NCBI RefSeq assembly: GCF_964204865.1
Contig: NC_135259.1
Coordinates: forward strand, 15,200,974-15,264,973
Length of the DNA stretch: 64,000 nt
From: Styela clava
Taxonomy: Eukaryota; Chordata; Ascidiacea; Stolidobranchia; Styelidae
Direction: 5' to 3'
How positions within the stretch are numbered: position 1 is the stretch's first letter; each line of letters opens with the position of its first letter. The notes beneath the pieces were generated by a model that was not told the DNA's origin, made no database searches, and saw only the letters and a list, made by a program, of their open reading frames with translations. Both the position numbers and the translations under genes were made by a program. Positions 36,349 to 47,074 of this stretch are shown piece by piece.

Positions 36349-38025
36349 AAATGTTTTCAAATACCCGGTAGAATTTGGACGTCAGCAAGTAGTGTGAATT
36401 TATATTTGGCTTATATAGACCAGGGTTTCGGGATTAAAAAGGTTTTGGGGTGTGGGTAAACCCGGAACATTCTTACAGTAAGCCAATGTACGTCGAGTTA
36501 TCAGTGAATCGCTCAGTGAATAGAGCAGACTAGTGTTGACAATGACGTATGAGTTTGTGTCTGCACTGCAAATCACGCAAGATCGCCTTAAAAAATAAAA
36601 ATTCATTTGAAAATTAGGGCGGGTGTGGGGTCGGGGCATGGCAGGCTTGATTTTAAAGTCGACTTATGCCCCTAATTAGACTTGACCTGCGATTCGGGCT
36701 TTGGGAACGCCTAACGAACACAGTATTCGACGGCATCCATGGTGAAATAGATGGGGGCTCCTCAAGCTTCGCCCAATTAATGTGAGTGAAAATGGGTAAA
36801 CCAAATCCAGGCTGTGCGTTTTTCATTCAATGCTCTATATATATTGGATCGTACATCTTAAAAACATTTGTTTATTTATTCAGCGTTTATTATTGTTTAC
36901 ATAGCCTTCCCAAAGCGATCGTATGCACGCAATAATTAGGTATTGAGAGATAGATAGGAATGTAGAACGGTTTTATTTTATGTTAAAGGAAGCTAATGAG
37001 TGTCTCTGTGTGCGATTAACAGCACTTATATCTTGTTTTTTTTTTGTGTTGTATTTTTGATTTAATAAAACTACTGGCGATAAGGTTATATTTTTAGTGT
37101 AGGCTATTTTGCGGGTTACATCAGGGCTATGTTTTTTTTTTATCCATAGCCTTATCGCTTTCTATCGGCTATTGGCTTTATCAAACATTTTGCGACCTGC
37201 TTATTACTTTGTAACGAAAGAGTATCAGAGCGAACGCAATTCATTTAAGAACCAGTGGTATAAAGGAGTATGTCCCTATATGCTTATCCTTACCGCGTAT
37301 TACTGCCGTTAGTAGACATCCGCTATAGCGGAGTAAACCCCAATCTGAACAACTCTGAGATCAGAAGCACATAATATATTGTCGTGATAAATGTTTGTAT
37401 ATTGTAAAGTTACACGATCGAATTGAATCCAAAACATATATTGAAATACACACTTTAATATTAATACCAGTAATATGGTTCAAATCCAAATATGTAATAA
37501 TGCAAAAACATGAAAAACACCATTTTCAACTTTCAAACACGTCACAAATAGGTTGATACAAAGAAAGCTCTGCATAAAGAGTAAATCTTTCGCAGCGATA
37601 AATCACCATCAGGAAGATTACTACAATGACCTATCTTCATTGAATTCAACATGCTATTAACACAAAGGGGTTAAATAACATTAAAAAACATAGGTATAAT
37701 CCACACGCTACAGGGGACGGAAACTTAATCCTTTCAAAGCTATGGAATAGTCTGCAGTCTTTTCAACACGACAATAAGCATATACAAAATATAGAAACAA
37801 ATAAGGTTGCAGATGGAATTATATTGCACTTTTCCAAAAGTAACAGCGTGTGTTACATATTTTAGTCGTTCTTCAATTAAGCACATTAAATTGAAAAACA
37901 AGTTCGGGGCTAGTTTTCGGAGATTATTCTAAAAGATCTGCGTATGTTGCATCAAACAGGTTTTTGAGGTCTGTAATATTACAAGCACCTACCGTAATAT
38001 ATTACTATTCTTATGTCTATTTAGG

Positions 38026-39048
38026 CTATTTCATGGGATCTGCCTTTGGTTTTGCAATAACACTGAGAGAAATCCGAACGGTTGATTTCATTGTGTGGCT
38101 ACGTACAGTAGCGGATTCTCCTGCTCTTTCTGTTTGACGGAATAGAACTGTTTGCTTCCAATCGGAAAAAGACATTGTAACAATAACAAGGTCGCGTAAT
38201 TGGCCTATCGAATGAAGAATAGGTCCAATCCAATCATGTCTAACGAACCCACCAGTCATATTAATTACTGCCCCAGAGATAACAAACGCTAACGTCCCAG
38301 CAAATGCTCGTTGCATCACAGGAAGCAAGTCGGCCATGTTTTTATTCTTCATCCACTTTGATTCTATCCGGTGCTTATAAAGTGGATGTAGAAAAAGAAA
38401 TAATAATATTGATTGCAGGAGAGCAACTGTGACAAGGAGTGAAATCCATACCAGGCTTGTAATTGTACCACTAACCATGAGCTTACATTTGTAATTTACT
38501 ATCTCATGTATGAAAGGAACCCTAGAAAATGTAACACCAATTCCAATATGCCATATTACAATAATTATGATGGCGGTAGCACTTAAGGTACGAGTGATAA
38601 CATTGGTCAAATCTTTAAGCACTGGGTTTTTGTACAACAGTCTTTGTCTGAGCCAAAATATAACATAAATATTAAAGCTTCCAATGGTTGATACTGTTCC
38701 TGTTGCTAATTCTTCAATGTAGCAATAATCAGGATTGCCAAAAAGAGACAAAATTTTGAAACTTGCATGCGTAATGCTGTTAATGAGTACAAAAAATGCC
38801 ATTGAGATTTTAATCATTCTCATCAGTTTAATCGATGTCTTGCCTTCAGCTTTTTGTCTTCTTTGAGTAAAACTGATTTCTTTATAAATAAACGCGCTAA
38901 GGATGTACGTTGCAATCGTCGCAACTACAAAAGTCACAATTATATAAATTGTCCAGTACACCATTGATTGTTCTGGTGTTTCCGTGGTCGAACTCGACGA
39001 CGTCCAATTAAACGTCTGATTAGTTGCATTATCATAGTATTGCTCCAT
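38026..39048 (-). CDS. Orphan 7TM receptor R5 (intronless, subfamily 1)
   Basis: 340 aa on minus, starting MEQYYDNATNQTFNWTSS with NAT, NQT and NWT glycosylation sites. It is the more diverged partner of R1, with the same length and motif order: DYCYIEELATG (Cys before TM3), FWLRQRLLYKNPVLKDL after TM3, VNYKCKLM with the loop Cys, HPLYKHRIESKWMKN after TM5, VMQRAFAGTLAFVISGA at TM6 and SFSDWKQTV after TM7. The tail is Ser/Thr-rich and basic, offering phosphorylation sites. The frame is intact although it is well diverged from R1, which argues that subfamily 1 is functional. It lies alone between the two inverted arms. Confidence 0.87.
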   Translation of the reverse strand: MEQYYDNATNQTFNWTSSSSTTETPEQSMVYWTIYIIVTFVVATIATYILSAFIYKEISFTQRRQKAEGKTSIKLMRMIKISMAFFVLINSITHASFKILSLFGNPDYCYIEELATGTVSTIGSFNIYVIFWLRQRLLYKNPVLKDLTNVITRTLSATAIIIIVIWHIGIGVTFSRVPFIHEIVNYKCKLMVSGTITSLVWISLLVTVALLQSILLFLFLHPLYKHRIESKWMKNKNMADLLPVMQRAFAGTLAFVISGAVINMTGGFVRHDWIGPILHSIGQLRDLVIVTMSFSDWKQTVLFRQTERAGESATVRSHTMKSTVRISLSVIAKPKADPMK

Positions 39049-39587
39049 GTTAAACGCTGTCAGTATAATTTTAAAATCAAAATATTTTTAAAACCTCAAC
39101 TTCAAAACGTCAAAGTTAAGAAATATGTTTCATGAGAAGATGAAGTAATGGCTGCACTAACTTAAATACTTGTCTTCCACTAAATTGCTCTTTTCTTCGC
39201 GTGCAAGTTGAAATCAGTTTCAAAAAGGCTTAACAATATTTTAATTTTCATATACAGGCAAATTGATCATTAAATAAGAGAAAATCAGTAATCACGAGAA
39301 TGAACATGTATTATCTACTTTCTTAATAACCGTATATGTATATGCTTATGTACTCTAAATAAAGTATTGTTTGGCATAATCACACAGCGTATACAACGCC
39401 ATTCCATCGATTGAACATTACGTACCAATTTTCCAAATATTTTGAAAGTGATAACCAGCCTTGAATACCGTAATCATTGAATTTTAATAATGCATTGTTG
39501 TTTCGTGAATACAATAATACATTCGCACTAGATTCTAGTATGTTCTAGTGACAAGAACATAAGAATATTCGAAACTGTAAACCGAAC

Positions 39588-39845
39588 ATGAATCGACATA
39601 CGACATGGTCAATTTTTTATTTGAAAAAACCTTACATTAAGAATTATGCTGTTATTTGTCGGATTATTTACATGATCTTGAAAACCGGTATTGTAACAAT
39701 TACAACATATGTCTTGCTGTTCCTCATTCCTAAAAAAAAAGTAAGTAAAAAATCAGGAAACTCGAATGTTACCAGCAGGGATTTGGCGAATATTTTGAAA
39801 ATTACTAAAATTACTGCTAAACGCTATGGGCTAATGTGGTTATAT
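39588..39845 (+). pseudogene. 7TM receptor relic (TM1 region only)
   Basis: An 86-codon frame whose middle (IIYMILKTGIVTITTYVLL, then RDLANILKITKITAK) lines up with TM1 and the first loop of subfamily 2 (IIYIILVSGVVATTAYILL; SLAKLSKIAKII). No TM2-TM7 follows. A truncated remnant, divergently oriented to R5. Confidence 0.65.
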
Positions 39846-40876
39846 TGATATCCCGTCCACGAAATAAACTGATTTTATTTTGTATATGAAAATCATCGCC
39901 ATCGCGTTTAATTAGCCTCACAAATGTTTTCAACAATATTTATTTCAAATTGAAATATTAATTAGAAGTGATATCCAAATAATTTGAATTAAGTAATACT
40001 TTGTAAAAAAATAGTATAAATTGTTCAAGTGACCAGAGGCTCAGTAAAATTCTCCATTTTGGTTAAAAGGTTGATCTTTCATATGTCATTGATTTGAATC
40101 AGAACTTATAGAGTCATTTGCAGATGGATTATAAGATTTAAGCTTTTTAAGTGGCCGATTGGCCAATAATGTTATTCAATATCAATAGCCATTTAAAAAA
40201 AATTTGCATCGATTGTTTGTACGACTAAAATTAATTAAAAGGTAAATGTATTTCACTTGGCAAAGCTTTATTAAACAACTGTCTGAAGTTTTAGGAGCTA
40301 TGTAGTGAGGATTAGGTGAGGAGCGCAGGCTTTCGATTGATTTTGCACAATCAAATACGAATACTGCAAAACATAGTCTAGATCTGTTAACATTATTACC
40401 TCTAAACATAATAGTTTGAAAAAAAAAACAGTCTTCATCATTTTTGTACTAAATGTTAATCATAAATTGTCAATAACAAATTTGTTCGAATCTTGGATAA
40501 TTTTTTTTTATAAATAAACGAATTAGTAGAAAAATATATTTTTTGAACCTTTTCGCATCGGTCCCGAAATATGTTGTTTTCACGCTCGGTATTCTCACTT
40601 TTAAATTTATATACTATTTGCTCCAAATTAATAAACACCGGTCTTATTATTTTTTCAAAGAATCTGAACGCAAAATTGTGAGACCTTGATAATACTGTGC
40701 TGTATTTATAATACGGTTCTCCTTTTTTATTGGACAGTCCTATTTTTCGTATAATCATCTTATAAGTTTTATGGAAAACACGATACTGAAAATTGGGAGA
40801 CCTTGATAAAACTGTGTTCTTTTTATACTGAACAGGTCTATTTTTCGTATAATCATATTACATTATTTGCGAAAAG
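39846..40876. other. No gene
   Basis: AT-rich sequence with a short imperfect direct repeat around 40675-40760 and 40790-40855 (gagaccttgataa, attttcgtataatcat). Nothing else supportable. Confidence 0.45.
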
Positions 40877-42087
40877 ATGTTTTTAGTTCATTTCGTACTA
40901 AGCTTGATTATGACACAACTAATAACGTGTCTGGAAACGCCCTCTGAACCTACAGGTAAATTTGTGAGTTTTTAAAAATTATATATGTATTTATTATGTT
41001 GGTCGTTAATTTCGGAATAAATAGGATAGGATTTTCAAATTCATCGTGGTGAGAAGGAAAGCCGGTGAGACGAATTAACCTTATTTCGATCCACGGCCTC
41101 TCGTCTGGTTAACAATCCAAGTCGGTATGGCATTGATTAACGTTGTTTGTTTCAGATGCATGGATTTGATAGTGTAGGAACACACATGATTACTCCCCAC
41201 GGGTTTCAAACCCGCGAACACACGCAGGGTAATCATAGGTGCGATGACAAGCGTATTCGTAACGCATAGCACGATACGCCATCTGATTTTCTGCGATCTA
41301 ATAATACTTAAATTCTCATAAATTAAGTCGAATGTGTAGCATATAATAGAACAAATTATTCAGATTCAAATCGCAATTTTATTTTATTAAACTGCGTTTT
41401 ACTTACAGAGACTGATGATTTAAATTTTCACTTTGTGGAAGTCAAAGAAGTACACCACTATACTACACCGTAAGTTTCAAGTCAATTATTTTTAAGAAAC
41501 TGCCCAGTTTTTTTACTATCCGGCAAAAGTATATTTGTTGTTGTTGATTATTACAGTCATTTTATAAAATATCAATTTTAAAATTTAAGAAGTAAATCGA
41601 AATTTTATTGCAGTTATATATATTTAGATTTACGAACCATTTCGTAATAAATCACATGTGCACACGCCCGATGTTTCATGCAATCAGATTAGGTGGAAAA
41701 TCTAGATATGGAAGAAATACTATTTTCATGAAATTGAACAAAAATTATAAACCATGTTTTGAGATTCAACCGCCACAAATTCAGCTATTGATATAAAGAT
41801 ATTTGTTTTTATTTGACATTTGATATATTTGTTGAATAAAACAAAGTAATAATATTTTTAATATTTTATTTTCCATTTATTGCTTCAAGACTTACATCTG
41901 GAAAACTTACTTCGTTTGAACGCGCAAACCCAAACTTTTTATGGAACAGAAGAAAGCGGAGTGATGATGAATTATGGGCAGGTTAAATTTAAAAGTGTTC
42001 TTTGGGTTAAAATATTTTTAACATTTATCTGAGTAAACGAATTTCACTATTTTGTTTTCAGAAAATGCAGATATTCTGTTGGATTGA
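40877..42087 (+). CDS. Small secreted peptide precursor, paralog D (4 exons)
   Basis: Exons 40877-40955, 41409-41469, 41890-41981 and 42062-42087 join in frame to 85 aa. Exon 1 is a signal peptide (MFLVHFVLSLIMTQLITC). Exon 2 (ETDDLNFHFVEVKEVHHYTT) is extra relative to genes A-C. Exon 3 enters in phase 2 and leaves in phase 1, as exon 2 does in A-C, and carries NPNFLWNRRKRSDDELWA: Trp, a basic site RRKR, then Ser-Asp-Asp. Exon 4 encodes ENADILLD then TGA, matching the short acidic last exon of the family. AATAAA is at 42127-42132. Placed between receptor genes R5 and R6. Function unknown; the shared cleavage motif and phases make membership in the A-C family likely despite low overall identity. 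Confidence 0.68.
41085..41285 (-). repeat. tRNA-derived SINE, copy 2
   Basis: On minus: atggcgtatcgtgctatgcg (A-box region) and gttcgcgggtttgaaaccc (B-box region). Related to the copy at 17172-17285. Lies in intron 1 of peptide gene D. Confidence 0.6.
41628..41796 (+). other. Possible alternative last exon of peptide gene D
   Basis: After an acceptor ending atatatttag, the phase needed by exon 2 opens a frame of 55 codons that includes RLGGKSRYGRNTIFMKLNKN and YKPC before TAA at 41794-41796. Basic and glycine-basic motifs resemble peptide processing sites, but a stronger acceptor 14 bases upstream is out of frame. It may be only intron. Confidence 0.25.
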
Positions 42088-45000
42088 AATATTTTCCCAC
42101 CAGATTCGTATGATGTCAAGGATTCAAATAAAAAAAATTTATTTTGTCGTATTTTTTTACATGAAATAATTATTCTAGCGGTTGTATTTTTTTTTTGTAA
42201 TATACAGGGTGGTCGCTGGAAAACCAGCTAGAAAACCAGCTAGACATCTTGTCAATCCCCAATTCGGATGTTCACTTTTGAAAAAAATAACCTTCCTGTC
42301 AAAGTCTAAAAGCGGTTTCCTGCTTTTCCCGTGATATGGGTTTCAAAACAGAAATCAAATAGAAGCTATAGATATGGATGTTTTTCTCACCCCTGAAAGA
42401 TTCTCTCTATACTTCATCATTGCAAACTTTTAAACGATTATTTTGTGAGTGTTTTGGAAAGTTGTCGCTCACAACTCAACTAGCTTACGTGTTCAAAACT
42501 ATCAATTTTCAATCAAAAACTGACAATAACACGTAAAACTGCCAAAATGAGGAGTGATTTAAACGTGCATTTCAGTAAAATATTACTTTTTGTTGTGCAT
42601 TCATTTCATCATGTCAAACTTTTATTAAAAAGAAACCATGTTGAATCTCAGTTAGAAATTGGGAAACGGATATCTATTGCAGAACTTGTTTCTTTCGTAT
42701 ATATTTATTTATATTAACCCTTGTGGTAAACAATCTAATATAACAAAAGCAGACACAACAAAGTACATACCCAAGCGACATTCCAAACGAAGAGTATAAA
42801 AAAATATTGTTTTAACGTGAAAAATCCCAGATAAACGGAAATCAATACAATGTAGAACTGACCTATAATTTTGTTGTTTAATTCGGTAGCTGCTTGCGAA
42901 CAAGATTACAAATTACATTACTCCTCTGAAATATATAAAAAATAATAAAGTAATCTTAGGTTGTGTATCTTTAGAACAGTGGTTCTCAACATTTTTTAGT
43001 TTTCGAACCAATAAAATTTCGAAACTAATTTTGCGGAACGGAAACATTTAAAATCAACCGAGAATGTCATAAACACAAAACATAATTAAACAAATGTAAT
43101 TGCGACATAAGTATGCAATTCAGAAGCAGTCATCTAATTTAATGAGAAATTCCCTGCTGTCTTTTTGATATAATGCGTGTTTTGAAAGCGGTTCCCATGT
43201 AATTTCTGCAAGGCAAAGTAGAGCGTTGACTTCCACACGATTTCTCTGTTTGGTTCTTACGAGAAACGATAAAAAAAACTTTTTTTTCTTACATAAGTAA
43301 GTTGTACAAAAAATGAGCTTTAATTCAATAGATTTGTCACTGAGTTCAGGATATTCCGATATTGCGATATTCAAAATTGTGACAATGGTACCCAGCAGTT
43401 CGGGGTTAGAAATGGGCGCGTTCTGTCATCTGGCCAAGTTCTGTTCACGAATCAAGAGGAGGTAAAACTCACAAAATAAATGTGCAGGACATCAATGTCT
43501 TGCATTTTGAAATTGCAATATAATATTGGAATATATTTGGCGGACTGGCGGGGAGGTTGACGGGGACCGGCGCTAGTCCGCGGATGGCGGTTGAGATCCA
43601 CTGCTACTAATAAGAATGAAGATTGTGTATATATCACATTACTTGATTGTGCCTCATTTTTCTATATAGAAAGTTTCTATTAATAAAACCGAAATACAAA
43701 CCTAAAATGTAGTCAAGCATATTATTCCATTCAACAACGTTTCTTTCATTCAATTTGATTGACATATCTTTTATTATACAGCAATATATACCGCAAATGC
43801 AAAAGTTATAGGGATCACACAAATCAGAGGTATGGCGAAGATCCCGAACATCAATATTTGTGATAATTGAGGTTGAAGCTGATATCATAACCAGAGTTGA
43901 TGTATTTTAAAGTTATGCTAAAACAATCACATACTTGAGATTGCCTATTCGAAGAATTGCTACATACCATTTCTCGGAGGCTTTTGAAAACTCAATATAT
44001 ATCTTCAACATTTCTGGTTTTGAAAAAACTCAAGGAATCAGTGCAAAATTCGAGTTGTGCAATGTAATAAATAATGACCATATACAAAGCTTATTTCACA
44101 TGATATAGACCATACTTTTATAATTAACTACACACTTAACTTACTATGGGCCTACCAACCAAACCCGAGCTACGAAGAAGAAGCACCAAAATCAAAATGG
44201 CGTATATTTGTTCGAGAAACCCCACTTTTGATCAATCTTTTTATATATAAGGCCGTTGACAAGCATTAACTTGCGATTTCCAGTTTGGCCACGACAACAG
44301 TTCTAGTCAGCATGCCTAGCCTCGCAGTTGTTGTACTATGTTCGGAATGTTCATTTATTTAGGAAACTTCCGGTAACTCGACACGTGCAAACAGCATAAG
44401 TGGAATCATAAGAAAATGGCACACGATCCCGAGGCCAGAGGACGGCGAGGAGTTATATTTTTACACTCACGTGCTAGACTGCGAACTAGAATTAAGATAC
44501 CCCAGCAATAGTTGGGCCAGATAATTATAGAATTGGATTTATGCAACAATAAGTAATAGTGAACAGTGTAGTGGAAAGTGATAGTGGGAAACATGGAAAA
44601 ATATTCTCGCAAAGTAAAAACATAAAGGCTGCATAACAAAAAATACAAAAATAAAATACCAAAAATTTTTCCGCAAGGATAATTGCTCGTCAGTGTTTAT
44701 AATCTAAAACATGACTATATTTACTATCGCGAGTTTCATCAGAGTGATCATATATTAGGGTCAACAAGAAACGCCGTAAATTTCCCCACATGAATATTTT
44801 TATCTTGATCCTTTTCAACATTTGTGATACAATAAACATTATAAAGTAGCTCAACTCAAAGAGGACCTGAAGCCAAGTTTTCCTACAATGCCAATTCCTG
44901 TCAATTAATTATACAGCATTTCGAATGATTACTAAAGTAGATTGAATATTTAATTTTAGGCATCTAGATTAAGAATATATTTGGAGTGTAAAAAAATTTC

Positions 45001-46084
45001 AAACGATACTTTATTGAAATAATAAACATTAGCCTGGTCCGGGCACATAGACCCCAGTGATGCTTACTACACAAACATCTTATTTTCGAAATGTAATAAA
45101 AAGTGTTTTCCGCGAAGAGATGTAATTGTGGTATTTGTAACCATGCCAAAACAACCAAAATCATGGCTCAAATTAATCGATTATTATCAAGTTTATTTCA
45201 TTATGACACAGATTTTTCTTTTGTTCAAAAGCTGTAATCAGTTTCTGAATGATGCTGACATGACACATCTTCAAATTCGTGCAAAAAAAATCAAAACAAT
45301 AATGAATGCAATAATCATGAGTATTCGCCATACCTTGTACAATCCTCGAAAACCGCTTGAGGTTTATTTTATTTTTAGAGAATAGCACATTATAATCAAA
45401 CTTTGTATGCAATTTGACAATTGTTTAGAAAGTAATAGCATGCTTTGAATAAATGATCAAATGTTTTAGTGTATATCACGATGTTTTATAATTTTTATGC
45501 AATTACACTTTTCAAGAGAGGAAATGAAATAACCGGGAAACTTTTGACTTTTAAAATAGAAAATTCCAAATAGGTCGTGAAAGTTGATATGCAATTTTTT
45601 AACACTATTAGCAGCATTACGTGATATAGTTTATAAGGTTTTGAACCTATTTTTGCCTGGAAGCAAGAGAAAGCACACGGAGTAGTATGTGCATGTACAA
45701 ACCGCGTTTTGCTGAATTTTGAACACCGTCTAAAATTACTGATTTTGGCAGTTTCATCCACGAATTTTTTATGCTGCTAGGATTGCATTCCAAGCAATAG
45801 AACCATTGATACAAAAGGACTTATCAATTGAATGTATAATTATATTAATCCGTAAATCGATGTGTATTTTTTTCTTTTTTACTGTAATGATACGGTGTTT
45901 GTATACTTGTTCAGTGCTAAGACGATTATGGGAAGAATGGAACTCCAAATGAAATATAAATAATATACAGGGTTTTTCTTTAACGATAATAATATGTTCA
46001 AATCAGAGCATAAGATATTCAAGACAAAATCAAATCGAGCAAACTATAAACAGGCATCTGGAATTACCATCTACCTTGTTCAAC
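42088..46084. other. No intact gene; partly inverted duplicate of 33-34 kb
   Basis: 44.65-46.08 kb is the inverted partner of 32.8-34.15 kb. At 42206 a hAT-like end (cagggtggtcgctgg) occurs, with its complement only at 47893-47907. The rest is AT-rich with no supportable gene. Confidence 0.5.
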
Positions 46085-47074
46085 ATGGAGAAACAATATG
46101 AAAACTCCACCAGGTTAATTTATAATATGGTAAACTCTTCTTTTGAAAGCCCCGAAGAACAAAGGCATGTCGTTATTTATTGGATAATTTACATAATTTT
46201 GGTATCAGGAGTGGCAACAATTACTGCATATATTTTGCTGGTTCTTATTTTGAAAGAGATAAAAGGGGGCCAAAGTTTAGGAAAGACTCATGGTACTGGG
46301 AGTTTGGCGAAGCTTTCAAGAATTGCCAAAATTATTGTGACTCTGATGACGTTTATCGAGAGTGCTATCTCTCTTGGACAAGAAATGACAACCAAATTTT
46401 ACGATACGCCGGATCATTGTTACATTATTGAAGCCTCCAAAGGCATAGTAGCGAATTTCGTTAGCTTCGGTATATATTTCTCCTTTTGGCTAAGGCAACG
46501 AGTTTTATACAGCAATCCTGTTCTGACAAATTTGACAAATGCTTTTACTCGTGTTGCGAGCAAGACCTCGATATTTTTGATTGCTCTATTTCATATTGGA
46601 ATTGCAGTTTCATTTGCAATGACACACAAAACGTACAAATTTGTAAACTATAAATGCACTGTCATGGAACAAACTTCCTCTACTGGGATACCCTGGATTG
46701 CTATATTTGTTGTTGTACTTTTGCTTCAGACATCATTATTACTACTTTTCAGCTACCCACTGTATAAGCATCGAATAGAAGTAAAATTTATGAATAACGC
46801 AAATACAATGAATATTCTTCCTGTATTACAACGTGCTTTATTTGCAACTTTAGGCTTTGTTCTTTTCAGTGGGACTCTTTTTATTGTCAGTGGAATGATC
46901 GCTGATGGTTTATTAGCTGCGATACTCCGCGCTATTGGTTCATTCACAGACTTCGCATTTATGATTATTTCATTCCCTGATTGGAGAAACACCGTAATGC
47001 CTTGTTGGAAGAGTCAGACCCGTGCTGTTAAGACTGTTTCTTCAATAAGCAACACGATGCAATCAGTTGTCTAA
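46085..47074 (+). CDS. Orphan 7TM receptor R6 (intronless, subfamily 2)
   Basis: 329 aa, starting MEKQYENSTRLIYNM at 46085. All family motifs are present: HCYIIEASKG before TM3, FWLRQRVLYSNPVL after TM3, VNYKC in the loop, YPLYKHRIEVKFMNN after TM5, VLQRALFATLGF at TM6, FPDWRNTVMPCW after TM7. It is the inverted partner of R4 and R2. Differences between the three are scattered, the frame is intact in all, and the loops before TM2 and after TM7 vary most. Flanks on both sides are duplicated. The gene also lies between two opposed hAT-like ends (42206 and 47907), though I do not claim these form one element. Confidence 0.87.
   Translation: MEKQYENSTRLIYNMVNSSFESPEEQRHVVIYWIIYIILVSGVATITAYILLVLILKEIKGGQSLGKTHGTGSLAKLSRIAKIIVTLMTFIESAISLGQEMTTKFYDTPDHCYIIEASKGIVANFVSFGIYFSFWLRQRVLYSNPVLTNLTNAFTRVASKTSIFLIALFHIGIAVSFAMTHKTYKFVNYKCTVMEQTSSTGIPWIAIFVVVLLLQTSLLLLFSYPLYKHRIEVKFMNNANTMNILPVLQRALFATLGFVLFSGTLFIVSGMIADGLLAAILRAIGSFTDFAFMIISFPDWRNTVMPCWKSQTRAVKTVSSISNTMQSVV

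Larger units (their letters stand above)
32796..38025. other. No intact gene; inverted-duplicate flanks
   Basis: 32.8-34.15 kb pairs in inverted orientation with 44.65-46.08 kb. 34.68-34.77 and 35.37-36.35 kb pair with 53.42-54.05 and 49.85-50.38 kb. 34.82-35.36 is the dispersed repeat also at 12.04-12.58 kb. 36.4-38.0 kb shows no gene I can support. Confidence 0.55.

Noticed and set aside
41628-41796. Similarity of the NYKPC block to melanin-concentrating hormone.
   Set aside because: The ring cysteine at the required spacing is absent; the likeness is a few residues only.
45128-45412. Overlapping open frames on both strands near 45.2 kb.
   Set aside because: The inverted copy at 33.45 kb does not preserve either frame.
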